This document shows positions 25,233 through 34,239 of a stretch of 64,000 nt of DNA, one piece after another. Position numbers and translations under genes: made by a program. Within the stretch, counting starts at the first letter, position 1. Each line of letters begins with the position of its first letter. Where the stretch lies: NCBI GenBank assembly GCA_014239435.1, contig JAAZYX010000033.1, positions 212,871 to 276,870 of the forward strand, written 5' to 3'. The DNA is from Fidelibacterota bacterium (GTDB taxonomy: Bacteria > Fidelibacterota > Marinisomatia > Marinisomatales > TCS55). Under the pieces are notes generated by a model. The model was not told where the DNA came from. It saw only the letters and a program-made list of their open reading frames with translations, and did not search any database.

Positions 25233-26393
25233 CTATTTTAGAAAAACGAGCTTTTCTGTCTGACTGAATTGTCCCGCATCCAAACGGACAAAATAAATTC
25301 CTGTCGTTTTTTCGGACGCGTTCCATTGGAATGCATGTAATCCTGATTCAATCAATCCGTCAACCAGTGTTTCCACCAAACGTCCGGTAACATCGTAAAT
25401 ATGTAAACGTAGGGGCCTCGCTCCTACGGGAATTTGCAACCGAATGTTTGTAACCGGATTAAACGGATTCGGATATGCCGGGTACAATTCAAAATCATGA
25501 AGAATAGACGCATCATCTACACTAGCGTTTGCCGGACAATAATTCCCGTCCGGTGCCAATTGAGGAAGTAAATAAGTCGTATCCGTAATCAGATTGTACA
25601 CCAGCGTGTCGGTGGACTGAAGCAGTTCCGGTGTGCACGGTTCCCATTCATTTGCAATTCCATTGCATGTTTCTTCATCGGCCAATATTCCCATGTTTGA
25701 CACAAGCGCCCAGTACACATATTCAATCGCCATACATTCGTAATCGCAGGTTGCGTCATCATAATGATACCATGCATCGCTTGGATATGAACTAGGATGG
25801 CTAATCCATTGCCCTCCGCGGGCGACATCCATAGCCGCGCTTAATAGTGAAGAGTTTGGGGACATGCCAAATGCCGAAGGGTAAACAAAAGTATGTCCAA
25901 CATGGTTTATCGTATGCAGTATTTCTTCTACCGTAGCATCGTCGCCCCAGTGCCCAGGTTGCGAGGGATCAATTTCGTTGTTGTACAACACCGCGCTTAC
26001 GCCATTACCGTTATAATTGTCAAAAAAAGCATCCTCTCCGGAAGATCCTTCAGAAGCGAAGAGCGGCATTAATGCATTGCTGGATATTAATTGATTTTTA
26101 ATGGATTGGTCATCTACGATTCCGTCCTCATTGTTGTCCAATAATTCGGCCGCAACCGCTGCTGCATGCAGTACTTTAGCGTCAGAAATACCAGATTCAG
26201 CATAAATTCCAAAACAGTCAAGCACATTTACATATTTAGTAAACGAGCCAAGTGCCGCATCGTTTGGATTTGGATTAGATTCCACATCAAAGCAAACCGT
26301 ATTTTGAGCTTGAATCGGAAGAGTCAGCCACCCAAAAATCAGAATTGTGAAAATGAATTCATGTATGGAGGGAACCATTAGTGTTTGTTTCAT
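25233..26393 (-). CDS. Exported putative metallohydrolase with T9SS sorting domain
   Basis: A 386-residue secreted protein that I cannot assign to a named family. A signal peptide lies at about 10-30. The middle domain (about 35-285) contains E156-E157-x-x-H160-x-x-x-H164-x-x-H167, a residue set well suited to a metal site, followed by AAMDVARGG (about 186) and CMAIEYVYWAL (about 220). It also holds a DNNEDGIVDD calcium-type loop. The C-terminal 85 residues are a T9SS sorting domain (YPNPFNPVT, ending KLVFLK). Zinc protease activity is inference; the motif is not the standard HExxH. It is monocistronic. Confidence 0.65.
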   Translation of the reverse strand: MKQTLMVPSIHEFIFTILIFGWLTLPIQAQNTVCFDVESNPNPNDAALGSFTKYVNVLDCFGIYAESGISDAKVLHAAAVAAELLDNNEDGIVDDQSIKNQLISSNALMPLFASEGSSGEDAFFDNYNGNGVSAVLYNNEIDPSQPGHWGDDATVEEILHTINHVGHTFVYPSAFGMSPNSSLLSAAMDVARGGQWISHPSSYPSDAWYHYDDATCDYECMAIEYVYWALVSNMGILADEETCNGIANEWEPCTPELLQSTDTLVYNLITDTTYLLPQLAPDGNYCPANASVDDASILHDFELYPAYPNPFNPVTNIRLQIPVGARPLRLHIYDVTGRLVETLVDGLIESGLHAFQWNASEKTTGIYFVRLDAGQFSQTEKLVFLK

Positions 26394-26487
26394 AAATTCA
26401 ACTTAATGAGACAGCAAAGAAATCCAAATATATTTCTACAGCCTGCATTAATTTCCCGACTCTCTTAACCAACCAAATAAGATCCAA

Positions 26488-27759
26488 ATGAAGAAAATCA
26501 CATTTATTCTATTAATCCTGCCCCTGATGCTGTCAGCCGGCGATTCCATCGACAAAGCAGTTGCCAAGCATATTGCCGGCACCCTAGAGCTCCGCCACCA
26601 AATCCATCAATATCCGGAATTGGGGAATAGGGAATTCAAAACAGCAAAACTCGTTGCCGATCATTTGAGAAACCTCGGCTTCGATGATGTGCAAACCGGC
26701 ATTGCCTACACCGGAGTGGTGGGAATTTTAAAAGGAGGAAAACCCGGCGGCGTTGTGGCGGTGCGCGCAGATATGGACGGGCTGCCCGTTACCGAAGACA
26801 CTGACCTTCCGTTCAAATCCACGGTGAAAACTACCTATTTGGATAAAGAAGTGGGAGTGATGCACGCATGCGGACACGATATTCATACGTCGGTTCAGCT
26901 TGGCGTAGCCAGTGTATTGGCCTCCATCCGCGATGAAATTCCGGGAACGATTAAATTTATTTTTCAGCCGGCGGAAGAAGGTCCACCTCCGGGAGAAGAA
27001 GGTGGAGCCGATTTGATGCTGAGAGAAGGTGTATTCAATGAGCCAACCCCAAGTGCAGTGTTCGGACTGCATGCTCATTCCGGATTGGAAGTCGGCCAAA
27101 TCGGCATGACCATCGGCCCGGCCATGGCTGCCGTGGACCATTTTATTATTACCATTAAAGGCAAACAGTCCCACGGCGCTTATCCGCATAAATCAGTAGA
27201 TCCCATTGTAATGGCTAGCGAAATCGTGGACGCGTTTCAGACAATTCGATCCCGATCGCTCTCTCCTCTTGAACCAAGCGTAGTTACGGTTGGAATCATC
27301 CGTGGCGGCGAGCGATTCAATATAATTCCTTCCGAAGTTTACATGGAAGGAACCGTCCGAACCTACAATCCGGAAACCCGGGACAAAGTGGAGCAAAGGA
27401 TGAATGAGATTTTGAATGGTATTACCATGGCATACGGCGGTTCATTTGAACTCAATTACAACCGCGGAACGCCGGCAACCATCAACAATCCCGAATTATC
27501 AGAACAAATGATTCCAACGCTTAAACGGGCAGTCGGCGATGAGAATGTCTTTATGATGGAGCCTGTAATGGGCGGTGAAGATTTTGCGCATTTCGCGAAT
27601 GCGGTTCCGGGAATGTATTATCGGCTTGGCGTGGTAAAGCCCGGAACAACATCCGGCTGGGTGCACACACCTACTTTTCGAGCTGACGACAGTTGTGTAG
27701 AAATCGGTGTACGCGCCATGAGCAATGTGCTTTTGGATTATTTGAAATCCGTGGAATAG
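26488..27759 (+). CDS. Exported M20D-family amidohydrolase / carboxypeptidase
   Basis: A 423-residue metallohydrolase with a signal peptide (about 1-18), so it probably acts in the periplasm. The M20D signature is present: ADMDGLPVTE (94-103), HACGHDIH with metal ligands C128 and H130, FQPAEEG (the catalytic and metal glutamates), GLHAH, and a late GGEDFAHFA motif. Relatives include hippurate hydrolase, amino-acid amidohydrolases and thermostable carboxypeptidases, which remove N-acyl groups or C-terminal amino acids. The export signal is less usual for this family. Its 3' end is 11 bases before the start of the DUF885 gene, suggesting an operon. Confidence 0.93.
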   Translation: MKKITFILLILPLMLSAGDSIDKAVAKHIAGTLELRHQIHQYPELGNREFKTAKLVADHLRNLGFDDVQTGIAYTGVVGILKGGKPGGVVAVRADMDGLPVTEDTDLPFKSTVKTTYLDKEVGVMHACGHDIHTSVQLGVASVLASIRDEIPGTIKFIFQPAEEGPPPGEEGGADLMLREGVFNEPTPSAVFGLHAHSGLEVGQIGMTIGPAMAAVDHFIITIKGKQSHGAYPHKSVDPIVMASEIVDAFQTIRSRSLSPLEPSVVTVGIIRGGERFNIIPSEVYMEGTVRTYNPETRDKVEQRMNEILNGITMAYGGSFELNYNRGTPATINNPELSEQMIPTLKRAVGDENVFMMEPVMGGEDFAHFANAVPGMYYRLGVVKPGTTSGWVHTPTFRADDSCVEIGVRAMSNVLLDYLKSVE

Positions 27760-27770
27760 AAATAGAAAAA

Positions 27771-29477
27771 ATGAACGTGAAGCACTCCATTTTATTATGG
27801 ATTATACTAACAGGGAGTTTAATGACTATGAATAGCTGTGATACGCAAGCATCCGAATTTGAATCTTTTATTGATGAATTTATCGAAACCGCATTTGAGC
27901 TTGAGCCGACGTTTGGTATTTATATGGGACGGCATGAATACGACGGACAGCTTCCGGACTGGTCCAAAGCCGGCATTTCAAAACGAGTTCGAAAACTCAA
28001 GGAAGCGCATGTAAAAGCAAATGGCTTTTCAGATGAATATTTAGACGACGCACAGCGTTTTGATAAACAGTATATCCTTGCAGTCATAGATGAACAGCTA
28101 TTTGCGCTGGACGAAGCTCGGCTTCCGTTTACCAATCCTTCATTCTATACGTGGGCGATGGGACCCGATGTGTACCTCTCCCGCGAATACGCTCCATTGG
28201 AAGACCGAATGAAAGCCTATACATCTTACGCGGGAAATATCCCCGAAGCGGTTGAGCAAATCATGGAAAATATGGAAACGCCCATGCCGAAGACCTTTGC
28301 CGAACTCGGGATGCGCTCGGCTCATGGCATGGTGACCTACTTTCGGAATGATGTGCCCGGAATCTTTACATCCATAACGGATGAATCTCTGAATGCCGCA
28401 TTTTCGAATGCCAATGAATCTGCTGCGGTAGCCATGCAAACATTAGGTGATTGGTACAAAGATCAGATTGAATCCGGAACGGACGATTATGCGCTGGGAG
28501 AAGAATTGTACAAGAAAATGCTCTGGATGAATGAGCGTGTGGATACACCACTGGATGAGCTGGAAAAAATCGCATACGCAGATTTGGAGCGAAACACGGC
28601 AAACCTGAAAAAAGCCTGTGAAGAATTCGCTCCGGAGAAATCGGTGATGGATTGTGTTGCTGAGGCTCAGGATGATAAACCTGAAGGCGGCGCTGTGGAA
28701 GGCGCTCGGGCCCAACTCGCCGGACTAAAAGCATTTATTATTGAAAAAGATCTTGTCACGATTCCCGGAACGGAAGAGGCGCTAGTGGATGAGGCGCCGC
28801 CGCACAACCGATGGAATTTTGCTTATATCGAAATTCCCGGACCGTATGAGAAAAACCTTCCCTCCGTGTATTACATCGCACCGCCTGACCCAACCTGGTC
28901 AGAAGAAGATCAGCGGAATTTCATTCCCGGGAAAACCGATCTCATGTTCACCTCCGTCCATGAAGTCTGGCCGGGGCACTTTCTGCATTTTCTTCATGCA
29001 AACCGCGTGAAGCGAATGATGGGCAGAATCTTTCAAGGCTATGCCTACACCGAAGGCTGGGCACATTATACGGAAGAACTCATGATAGAAGCCGGCCTTG
29101 GAGACGGCGATCCCGCGTACCGAATCGGACAGATTTTGAATGCAACCTTACGGAACGTCCGCTTTATTTCATCCCTGAAACTCCACACCCTAGGTATGAG
29201 TGTTGCCGAATCGGAAAAAATGTTCATGGAACTTGGATTTCAGGACGCTGGAAATGCCAAACAGCAAGGCGCCCGCGGAACCTTTGATCCGGGATATTTG
29301 AATTACAATATCGGGAAACTGATGATACAAAAAATGCGCTCGGATTGGTGCTCTGATAAAGGAGGCGAAAAGGCGTGGAAAGAATTCCACGATCTATATT
29401 TGTCATATGGAGGACCTCCAATCCCGCTGGTGCGAAAACATATGCTCGGTGATAAAGACGACGGAAAATTGTTTTAA
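27771..29477 (+). CDS. DUF885-family metallopeptidase-like lipoprotein
   Basis: A 568-residue protein of the DUF885 family. The N-terminus has a hydrophobic segment ending LMTMNSC, compatible with a lipoprotein cleavage site at the cysteine. The zinc motif is seen as HEVWPGH (in FTSVHEVWPGHFLHFLH), followed by EGWAHYTEELM, the matching downstream glutamate region. The family is thought to contain dipeptidyl carboxypeptidase-like enzymes but few members are characterised. The frame is open upstream into the M20D gene; ATG at 27771 is chosen because it gives the export signal and lies after that gene's stop. Together with its neighbours it suggests extracytoplasmic peptide breakdown. Confidence 0.9.
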   Translation: MNVKHSILLWIILTGSLMTMNSCDTQASEFESFIDEFIETAFELEPTFGIYMGRHEYDGQLPDWSKAGISKRVRKLKEAHVKANGFSDEYLDDAQRFDKQYILAVIDEQLFALDEARLPFTNPSFYTWAMGPDVYLSREYAPLEDRMKAYTSYAGNIPEAVEQIMENMETPMPKTFAELGMRSAHGMVTYFRNDVPGIFTSITDESLNAAFSNANESAAVAMQTLGDWYKDQIESGTDDYALGEELYKKMLWMNERVDTPLDELEKIAYADLERNTANLKKACEEFAPEKSVMDCVAEAQDDKPEGGAVEGARAQLAGLKAFIIEKDLVTIPGTEEALVDEAPPHNRWNFAYIEIPGPYEKNLPSVYYIAPPDPTWSEEDQRNFIPGKTDLMFTSVHEVWPGHFLHFLHANRVKRMMGRIFQGYAYTEGWAHYTEELMIEAGLGDGDPAYRIGQILNATLRNVRFISSLKLHTLGMSVAESEKMFMELGFQDAGNAKQQGARGTFDPGYLNYNIGKLMIQKMRSDWCSDKGGEKAWKEFHDLYLSYGGPPIPLVRKHMLGDKDDGKLF

Positions 29478-29563
29478 TGAAATAAATTTTGGTCATTAGA
29501 TTATTTTTTTGTTTCAAATAATACCTTCTATAATTATACGATAAATTATTAGAGTCACGGCGG

Positions 29564-30322
29564 ATGCATCAACTGTACAAAAAATCGCTTTTGTTAAATA
29601 ATGCCCTGAGGGCATCCATCCTTTTCACCTTCGGGTTCGCCTCACTTTCGGCCAATCCATCTGATTCGATTTTCTTCTCTAACATAGAATTTAGAGTCGT
29701 TGAAAATGCAGTATCTTCTCACAATTATATCTGGATTCATGGAGACGAAAAAACTGCCGAAATGGCGCTGAAGTATCACCTTCAGCATTATCCCGGAAAG
29801 GGATTTTTCATTCAGTCGGAACACCGAGAAGTTTCCGTTGCCGGAACCATCGTTGACCCCAACCGTCTGTTTTCACGAAAAGGTGCCGCCAAGGCACTTC
29901 GTCATTTTAAGACCGACTGGCAAGAAGGTGATTTAAAATATGTATTGGATCTGCTGGATACGGCTCGAATTCCGTTTTTAGATGCAGTGTTCCCGGGCAA
30001 AGGCGGACTGTTGATTGCCGTACATAATAATTCTCAGGGATACAATGTGAAGAAGGAAATTCCTAACAGCAGGATGAGATCGATCAAGCCAGAACAAAAC
30101 CCAAGAGACTTTATTTTATGCACCGATGAAGCTGATTTTCACCAACTTTCAAACGGGCCATTTACCGTGATTCTTCAGGATGAAATGCCGGCCGAAGACA
30201 ATGGATCACTGTCGTGGGCGGCTATTCGGAAGGGTATTCGATATGTGAATATTGAAACGCGGCTCGGGTGGCTGAGCCAGCAAAAGAAAATGTTAAAGTT
30301 CGTTGAGGATACTTTAAAGTAA
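29564..30322 (+). CDS. Probable exported M14-type metallopeptidase (unannotated family)
   Basis: A 252-residue protein with a possible signal peptide (to about residue 30). No family name comes to mind, but the spacing of residues fits the M14 carboxypeptidase / AstE-AspA fold: H59-G-D-E62 as the HxxE zinc pair, N100-R101 in VDPNRLFS as the substrate-binding pair, H154 in AVHNNS as the third zinc ligand, and E231 in YVNIET as the catalytic glutamate. It follows the M20D and DUF885 genes on the same strand, 86 bases after the latter. The proposal rests on motif recognition only; a structural search would settle it. Confidence 0.6.
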   Translation: MHQLYKKSLLLNNALRASILFTFGFASLSANPSDSIFFSNIEFRVVENAVSSHNYIWIHGDEKTAEMALKYHLQHYPGKGFFIQSEHREVSVAGTIVDPNRLFSRKGAAKALRHFKTDWQEGDLKYVLDLLDTARIPFLDAVFPGKGGLLIAVHNNSQGYNVKKEIPNSRMRSIKPEQNPRDFILCTDEADFHQLSNGPFTVILQDEMPAEDNGSLSWAAIRKGIRYVNIETRLGWLSQQKKMLKFVEDTLK

Positions 30323-30331
30323 AGTAGAGTC

Positions 30332-30880
30332 TTATGACTCAGTTTCGGATGTATCGGGCGGGGTAGGATTTGAACCCCAGTAGGCTGGATTGGGTTGAAG
30401 CTGAAAGATGATACTTATATCGGTTTGGTACACGTTTGGATCATCTCCGAACCGTACATAATTCCGGGAAAAATCTGACTTGGACGTCCCAAAAACTGCC
30501 GTTCCTGCATCCTTCCCGTCTCCATCCAAAACGCTTAATGTGGTTCCCAGAATATCATTCACAGAATAGGTAGACCATTTTTCAGGATTTTTTGAAACGA
30601 TTGACCCTTTTCTCACTGTAAGGGTTCGATCCAGAAAATTGTCCATGATTTTTTCTTTCACTACGAGAGAATCATGACCATCAATGGTCCAAACATCCAC
30701 AAGCTGCAGCGTAAGGCTGTCTTGACCTTTGTGGAGTGTAAATGCGGAAATATTAGATCGGTCAGCATTGAAAATAATATCCGGAGAAATGCGTCGGCTT
30801 TTTTGCGCATAGGAATTCAGGAAATAAGCTGCCAATAAAACAGCCAATCCAATGAGTATAATTTTCATATTATTCGTCAT
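30332..30880 (-). CDS. DUF4340-like membrane-anchored protein of the Gld-type ABC operon
   Basis: A 182-residue protein with an N-terminal membrane helix (about 6-22) and an extracytoplasmic domain of the DUF4340 type: phylogenetically it follows GldG-like genes in many bacteria. I chose ATG at 30880 because GGAAG lies six bases upstream; this start overlaps the GldG-like stop by 11 bases. ATG at 30868, one base past that stop, is the alternative. The role is unknown, but invariable linkage to GldF/GldG transporters suggests that it works with them. The C-terminal tail is proline- and threonine-rich. Confidence 0.75.
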   Translation of the reverse strand: MTNNMKIILIGLAVLLAAYFLNSYAQKSRRISPDIIFNADRSNISAFTLHKGQDSLTLQLVDVWTIDGHDSLVVKEKIMDNFLDRTLTVRKGSIVSKNPEKWSTYSVNDILGTTLSVLDGDGKDAGTAVFGTSKSDFSRNYVRFGDDPNVYQTDISIIFQLQPNPAYWGSNPTPPDTSETES

Positions 30881-32381
30881 ACAATTCTTCCAAACGCCTT
30901 GCCTGAGTTTTTTGCTTTCTGCTTCTGAATAATCCAAACCCAACTACCAATACTGTCGGCATGAAGATATTCAGCCATTTCCAATTCCGCCGCTCACCAT
31001 CGGAAAGATCCAGAAGCGGCCGGCTGGTAATTTGCCTTGAACGAAGTTCAATCAACCCGCGATCGCCCATCAGGTAATCCACGGCATTCATCAAGAAAAC
31101 ATGATTTTCCGCAGATTCAGCTCCTGAGCCATCATTCAGAAATCTCATGTCAGAAATAAGGATGATCTGACTAAGCAGACCGCTGGATGGATCTACTTTT
31201 TCTGACCTTGCGCCAATGATTTTTCCCGTATCGTTTAACCTGCTAAATATTTGATTTTGCTGTGGTTCCGGACTCAGGTTGTAAAATCCGCTCATAATTC
31301 CCGAATGGTCTGAACTCGAAAAAAGCGGACTAACGGTTACATCTGAAAGCGAGGAATCCTTAAGAATAATTTCACTTGGGAAAAAGAGTAACATCTGTTC
31401 AAGGCCGCTGACGAGCAATTCAGCTTCGTTAAATGACCTTACCATTGGTAAAAATGGATATTCCATCGGGACATTCATACGAATAAATCCCATATTCCGA
31501 CCAACATTAACGCGTGAGCAAGTTCGGTCGAGAACAAGATTTTTCTGTAAATGCAGACCGTAGGAATCGAGAATGTCAAAAATATCAGATTCAATATCGG
31601 ATGCCTGCTGTGTTTCCAAACTGGCGTTCACCTGCGACTGCGCCAAAATCATATTCCCGCTGCGGGCAAGGAATGCGTCAAGATTGATTCTGGCTGAATC
31701 TGACAAGGTATCGGTTACTCCACGAGCAAGCATTACATTTATATCTGCGGGAACAGGATTTGCCAAATCAACCGGGCGAACGGAGTACCGTTCCGAAAGG
31801 AGTCTTTGCACATTTTCAAATTGATCGCTTTTCCCATCCAGCGCTGCAAGTCCAACCGATTCTTTATTCTCATCAACCAACTTCATAATTTTGGTGGTGA
31901 TCTCATATTCGAGTCCTGCCGTTGTTTGAATAACCGGTAGTGCTTCGCGTCTATCTTCGTATAAAATGGCCAAACCCATAAATACTTTTTTTACTTCTAT
32001 TTTATCGTTTTCAACTACCTGAACCTGCACGGGAATGATACCTGATTTTTGGGCATCTTCTTCCAATTCTTCATCTGTTTCGGGAGTATAAAATTCAAAC
32101 CGTACATTGTTGTTCCCATACGCTTCGTATTCCTCTAAAATATCCTGAAGAAAACGCCGGGTGTTCCCAAGTTCCCCGGGGAGATTATCGGAAAAATACA
32201 CCTTCATCGTCAGCAAATCATCTATGCTTTTCAGCACATCTTTGCTGGATTGAGACAATGTGAACTGATCATTTTCTGTAAGGTCAAGCCTCTTAAACTG
32301 ATCTCGGGAAATCACATTCAAAATGACAAGCCCGACCACCAGAATTACCGGCGCTAAATAAACTGATTTTTTTAAATCCAT
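30870..32381 (-). CDS. GldG-like ABC transporter auxiliary protein
   Basis: A 503-residue protein with a transmembrane helix at each end (about 8-26 and 473-492) and a large periplasmic domain between. The text LPGELGNTRRFLQDILEEYEAYGNNNVRFEFYTPE and FMGLAILYEDRREALPVIQ is typical of the GldG/ABC-type uncharacterised transport family. In Flavobacterium, GldA, GldF and GldG are needed for gliding, but homologues occur in many non-gliding bacteria. It follows the GldF-like gene by one base and is part of a four-gene operon. The transported substrate is unknown. Confidence 0.88.
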   Translation of the reverse strand: MDLKKSVYLAPVILVVGLVILNVISRDQFKRLDLTENDQFTLSQSSKDVLKSIDDLLTMKVYFSDNLPGELGNTRRFLQDILEEYEAYGNNNVRFEFYTPETDEELEEDAQKSGIIPVQVQVVENDKIEVKKVFMGLAILYEDRREALPVIQTTAGLEYEITTKIMKLVDENKESVGLAALDGKSDQFENVQRLLSERYSVRPVDLANPVPADINVMLARGVTDTLSDSARINLDAFLARSGNMILAQSQVNASLETQQASDIESDIFDILDSYGLHLQKNLVLDRTCSRVNVGRNMGFIRMNVPMEYPFLPMVRSFNEAELLVSGLEQMLLFFPSEIILKDSSLSDVTVSPLFSSSDHSGIMSGFYNLSPEPQQNQIFSRLNDTGKIIGARSEKVDPSSGLLSQIILISDMRFLNDGSGAESAENHVFLMNAVDYLMGDRGLIELRSRQITSRPLLDLSDGERRNWKWLNIFMPTVLVVGFGLFRSRKQKTQARRLEELYDE

Positions 32382-32382
32382 C

Positions 32383-33108
32383 CTAACCGGCTTTCCACTT
32401 TCTCAAATCAAGTGTATGAATTGTGAGAAACAAAAAGAACCCGATGAACGAAAAGAAATACACGAGATTTCGAGTATCAATCACACCCCGGGAAATATTG
32501 GACAAATGGTATTCCACTGCAAGGTACTGCACCAATCCTGAAATGCCGGAAGGAATAAAAATGAGCATTTTATCCATCAGCCAAAATGTGAGCACAATGA
32601 ATACACCGATAATAAAGGCTACCACCTGATTTTCGGAGAGGCTGCTAGCAAATGTTCCGACAGAAGTATACAGTGCGCCGACAAGCGCAAGGCCGATATA
32701 TCCGCTGATGACGGCACCGGTGTCAACCGTATCGCTAACCTGAAGCAGTGTAAAGAAATGTACCGATGTTACAGCCAGTGCTGCCAAAATCAAGGTCAGT
32801 GCCGCAAGATATTTTCCGATGACGAATTCCCTTGTTTTCAGCGGCAGCGTACTCATGATTTCTATCGTGCCGATATTCCGTTCTCTGGCAATGAGCCCCA
32901 TCGAAACGGCGGGAATAAAAAAGAGATACACAAGCGGAACTGTGCTGAACAAAGTCCTGAGATCAGATTGGCCGATAAGGAAAAATGTATTGGTAAAAAA
33001 GTAACCGTTTACGAGCGCGAAAATAACGAGGAAAATGTACGCCATTGGGCTGTTGAAATATCCGCGCAGTTCTTTTAGGAATATGGCTTTTATATTACCC
33101 ATTGCCAC
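32383..33108 (-). CDS. GldF-like ABC-2 permease
   Basis: A 241-residue integral membrane protein with six hydrophobic segments and the ABC-2 family text FLKELRGYFNSPMAYIF at the N-terminus and GLIARERNIGTIEIMSTLPLKTREFVIGKYLAA in the first cytoplasmic loop. It pairs with the ATPase encoded just upstream, with which it overlaps by 14 bases. The probable role is the membrane channel of a GldAFG-like transporter. Confidence 0.92.
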   Translation of the reverse strand: MAMGNIKAIFLKELRGYFNSPMAYIFLVIFALVNGYFFTNTFFLIGQSDLRTLFSTVPLVYLFFIPAVSMGLIARERNIGTIEIMSTLPLKTREFVIGKYLAALTLILAALAVTSVHFFTLLQVSDTVDTGAVISGYIGLALVGALYTSVGTFASSLSENQVVAFIIGVFIVLTFWLMDKMLIFIPSGISGLVQYLAVEYHLSNISRGVIDTRNLVYFFSFIGFFLFLTIHTLDLRKWKAG

Positions 33109-34039
33109 CCTCGGAAGCTGTCATAGTCCGGAACACATCTTCAAGATTGGCGGTTTGAGGTGTCATATTCACGATCACCCAACCGGATTCAACCGCATAA
33201 TGAAACAGTGCTTCACGCGGATCAAATTCTCTGGAATATTCAAGATTGAGCCGGTGAACATCATCCGTCTTTTCAGAGGATTTTACCGTCAATTCAGGGA
33301 TTTTTGCACTTAATCCTGCTACACTTTCGTCATCTGCATTCTTAGCTTCAACCTTCAGCTTTACATTTCCCATAAAATTATTCATCAATTCTTCGCTTGT
33401 GCCGTCTGCTATAATTTCACCTTTGTCTATAATGAGAATCCTGTCAACGGTTGCCTGTATTTCCTGCAAAATATGGCTCGACATCAGCACCAATTTTTCT
33501 TTTCCTAGATCTTTGATGAGTTCTCGGATTTCCACAATCTGGTTCGGATCCAAGCCGGTAACAGGCTCATCGAGAATCAGAATATCGGGATCATGAATCA
33601 TGGCAGCGGCAAGGCCTATCCGCTGACGATACCCTTTAGAACAGGACGATATGGATTTATGGACTACGCCTTTGAGCCCGCATTTATCCACAACACGACG
33701 AAGCGCAGTTGTAAAATCTTTTCCTGTTATATTTCGAATCTGCGCAATGAAATCTAAATATTCATGCACAGACATTTCACCGTAGAGCGGATTGGTCTCA
33801 GGAAGGTAGCCGATTTGCTGCTGAATCTCGAGCTGTGATTCCCCAATATCCAATCCGTTTATTTCGACGGTTCCGGAGGTCGGCGCAAGATAACCCGTTA
33901 TCATTTTCAATGTTGTGGTCTTTCCGGCGCCGTTTGCACCGAGGAAACCCACAATTTCACCGTCGTTGATCTCAAAATCTATGGACTTTACCGCCTCAAC
34001 GCTGCCGTAGTTTTTTCTCAGATTGCTTATTTTAATCAT
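33095..34039 (-). CDS. GldA-like ABC transporter ATP-binding protein
   Basis: A 314-residue ATPase that powers the permease encoded next to it. Walker A is GANGAGKTT (about 34-42), the signature is SCSKGYRQR (in place of LSGGQ), and Walker B is ILILDEPVTGLDP. The C-terminal extension of about 90 residues beyond the nucleotide-binding domain is typical of the GldA/CcmA/NatA group. It is the first gene of the four-gene operon; the 200 bases upstream separate it from the divergent lipoprotein gene and should contain both promoters. Confidence 0.94.
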   Translation of the reverse strand: MIKISNLRKNYGSVEAVKSIDFEINDGEIVGFLGANGAGKTTTLKMITGYLAPTSGTVEINGLDIGESQLEIQQQIGYLPETNPLYGEMSVHEYLDFIAQIRNITGKDFTTALRRVVDKCGLKGVVHKSISSCSKGYRQRIGLAAAMIHDPDILILDEPVTGLDPNQIVEIRELIKDLGKEKLVLMSSHILQEIQATVDRILIIDKGEIIADGTSEELMNNFMGNVKLKVEAKNADDESVAGLSAKIPELTVKSSEKTDDVHRLNLEYSREFDPREALFHYAVESGWVIVNMTPQTANLEDVFRTMTASEGGNG

Positions 34040-34239
34040 GGTATGTATTACAAATTCATTAGAATTAACGGGGGCAAACTTAATTAATTATTAAAAATTC
34101 CAAAAAGATTTCTTCATTTACTTGTCCCGCCTATACGTTGGAATTGTGAGACGAATCACTACGTACACTTTTCCTTTGATTTGCTTCCCTTAATTCCCTT
34201 AGTTTGAATAAAGGAATTTATAAAAACGAAAGGAATATC

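Noticed and set aside
28366-28734. Minus-strand frame of 122 codons opposite the DUF885 gene
   Set aside because: Antisense shadow; no recognisable domain and low-complexity composition.
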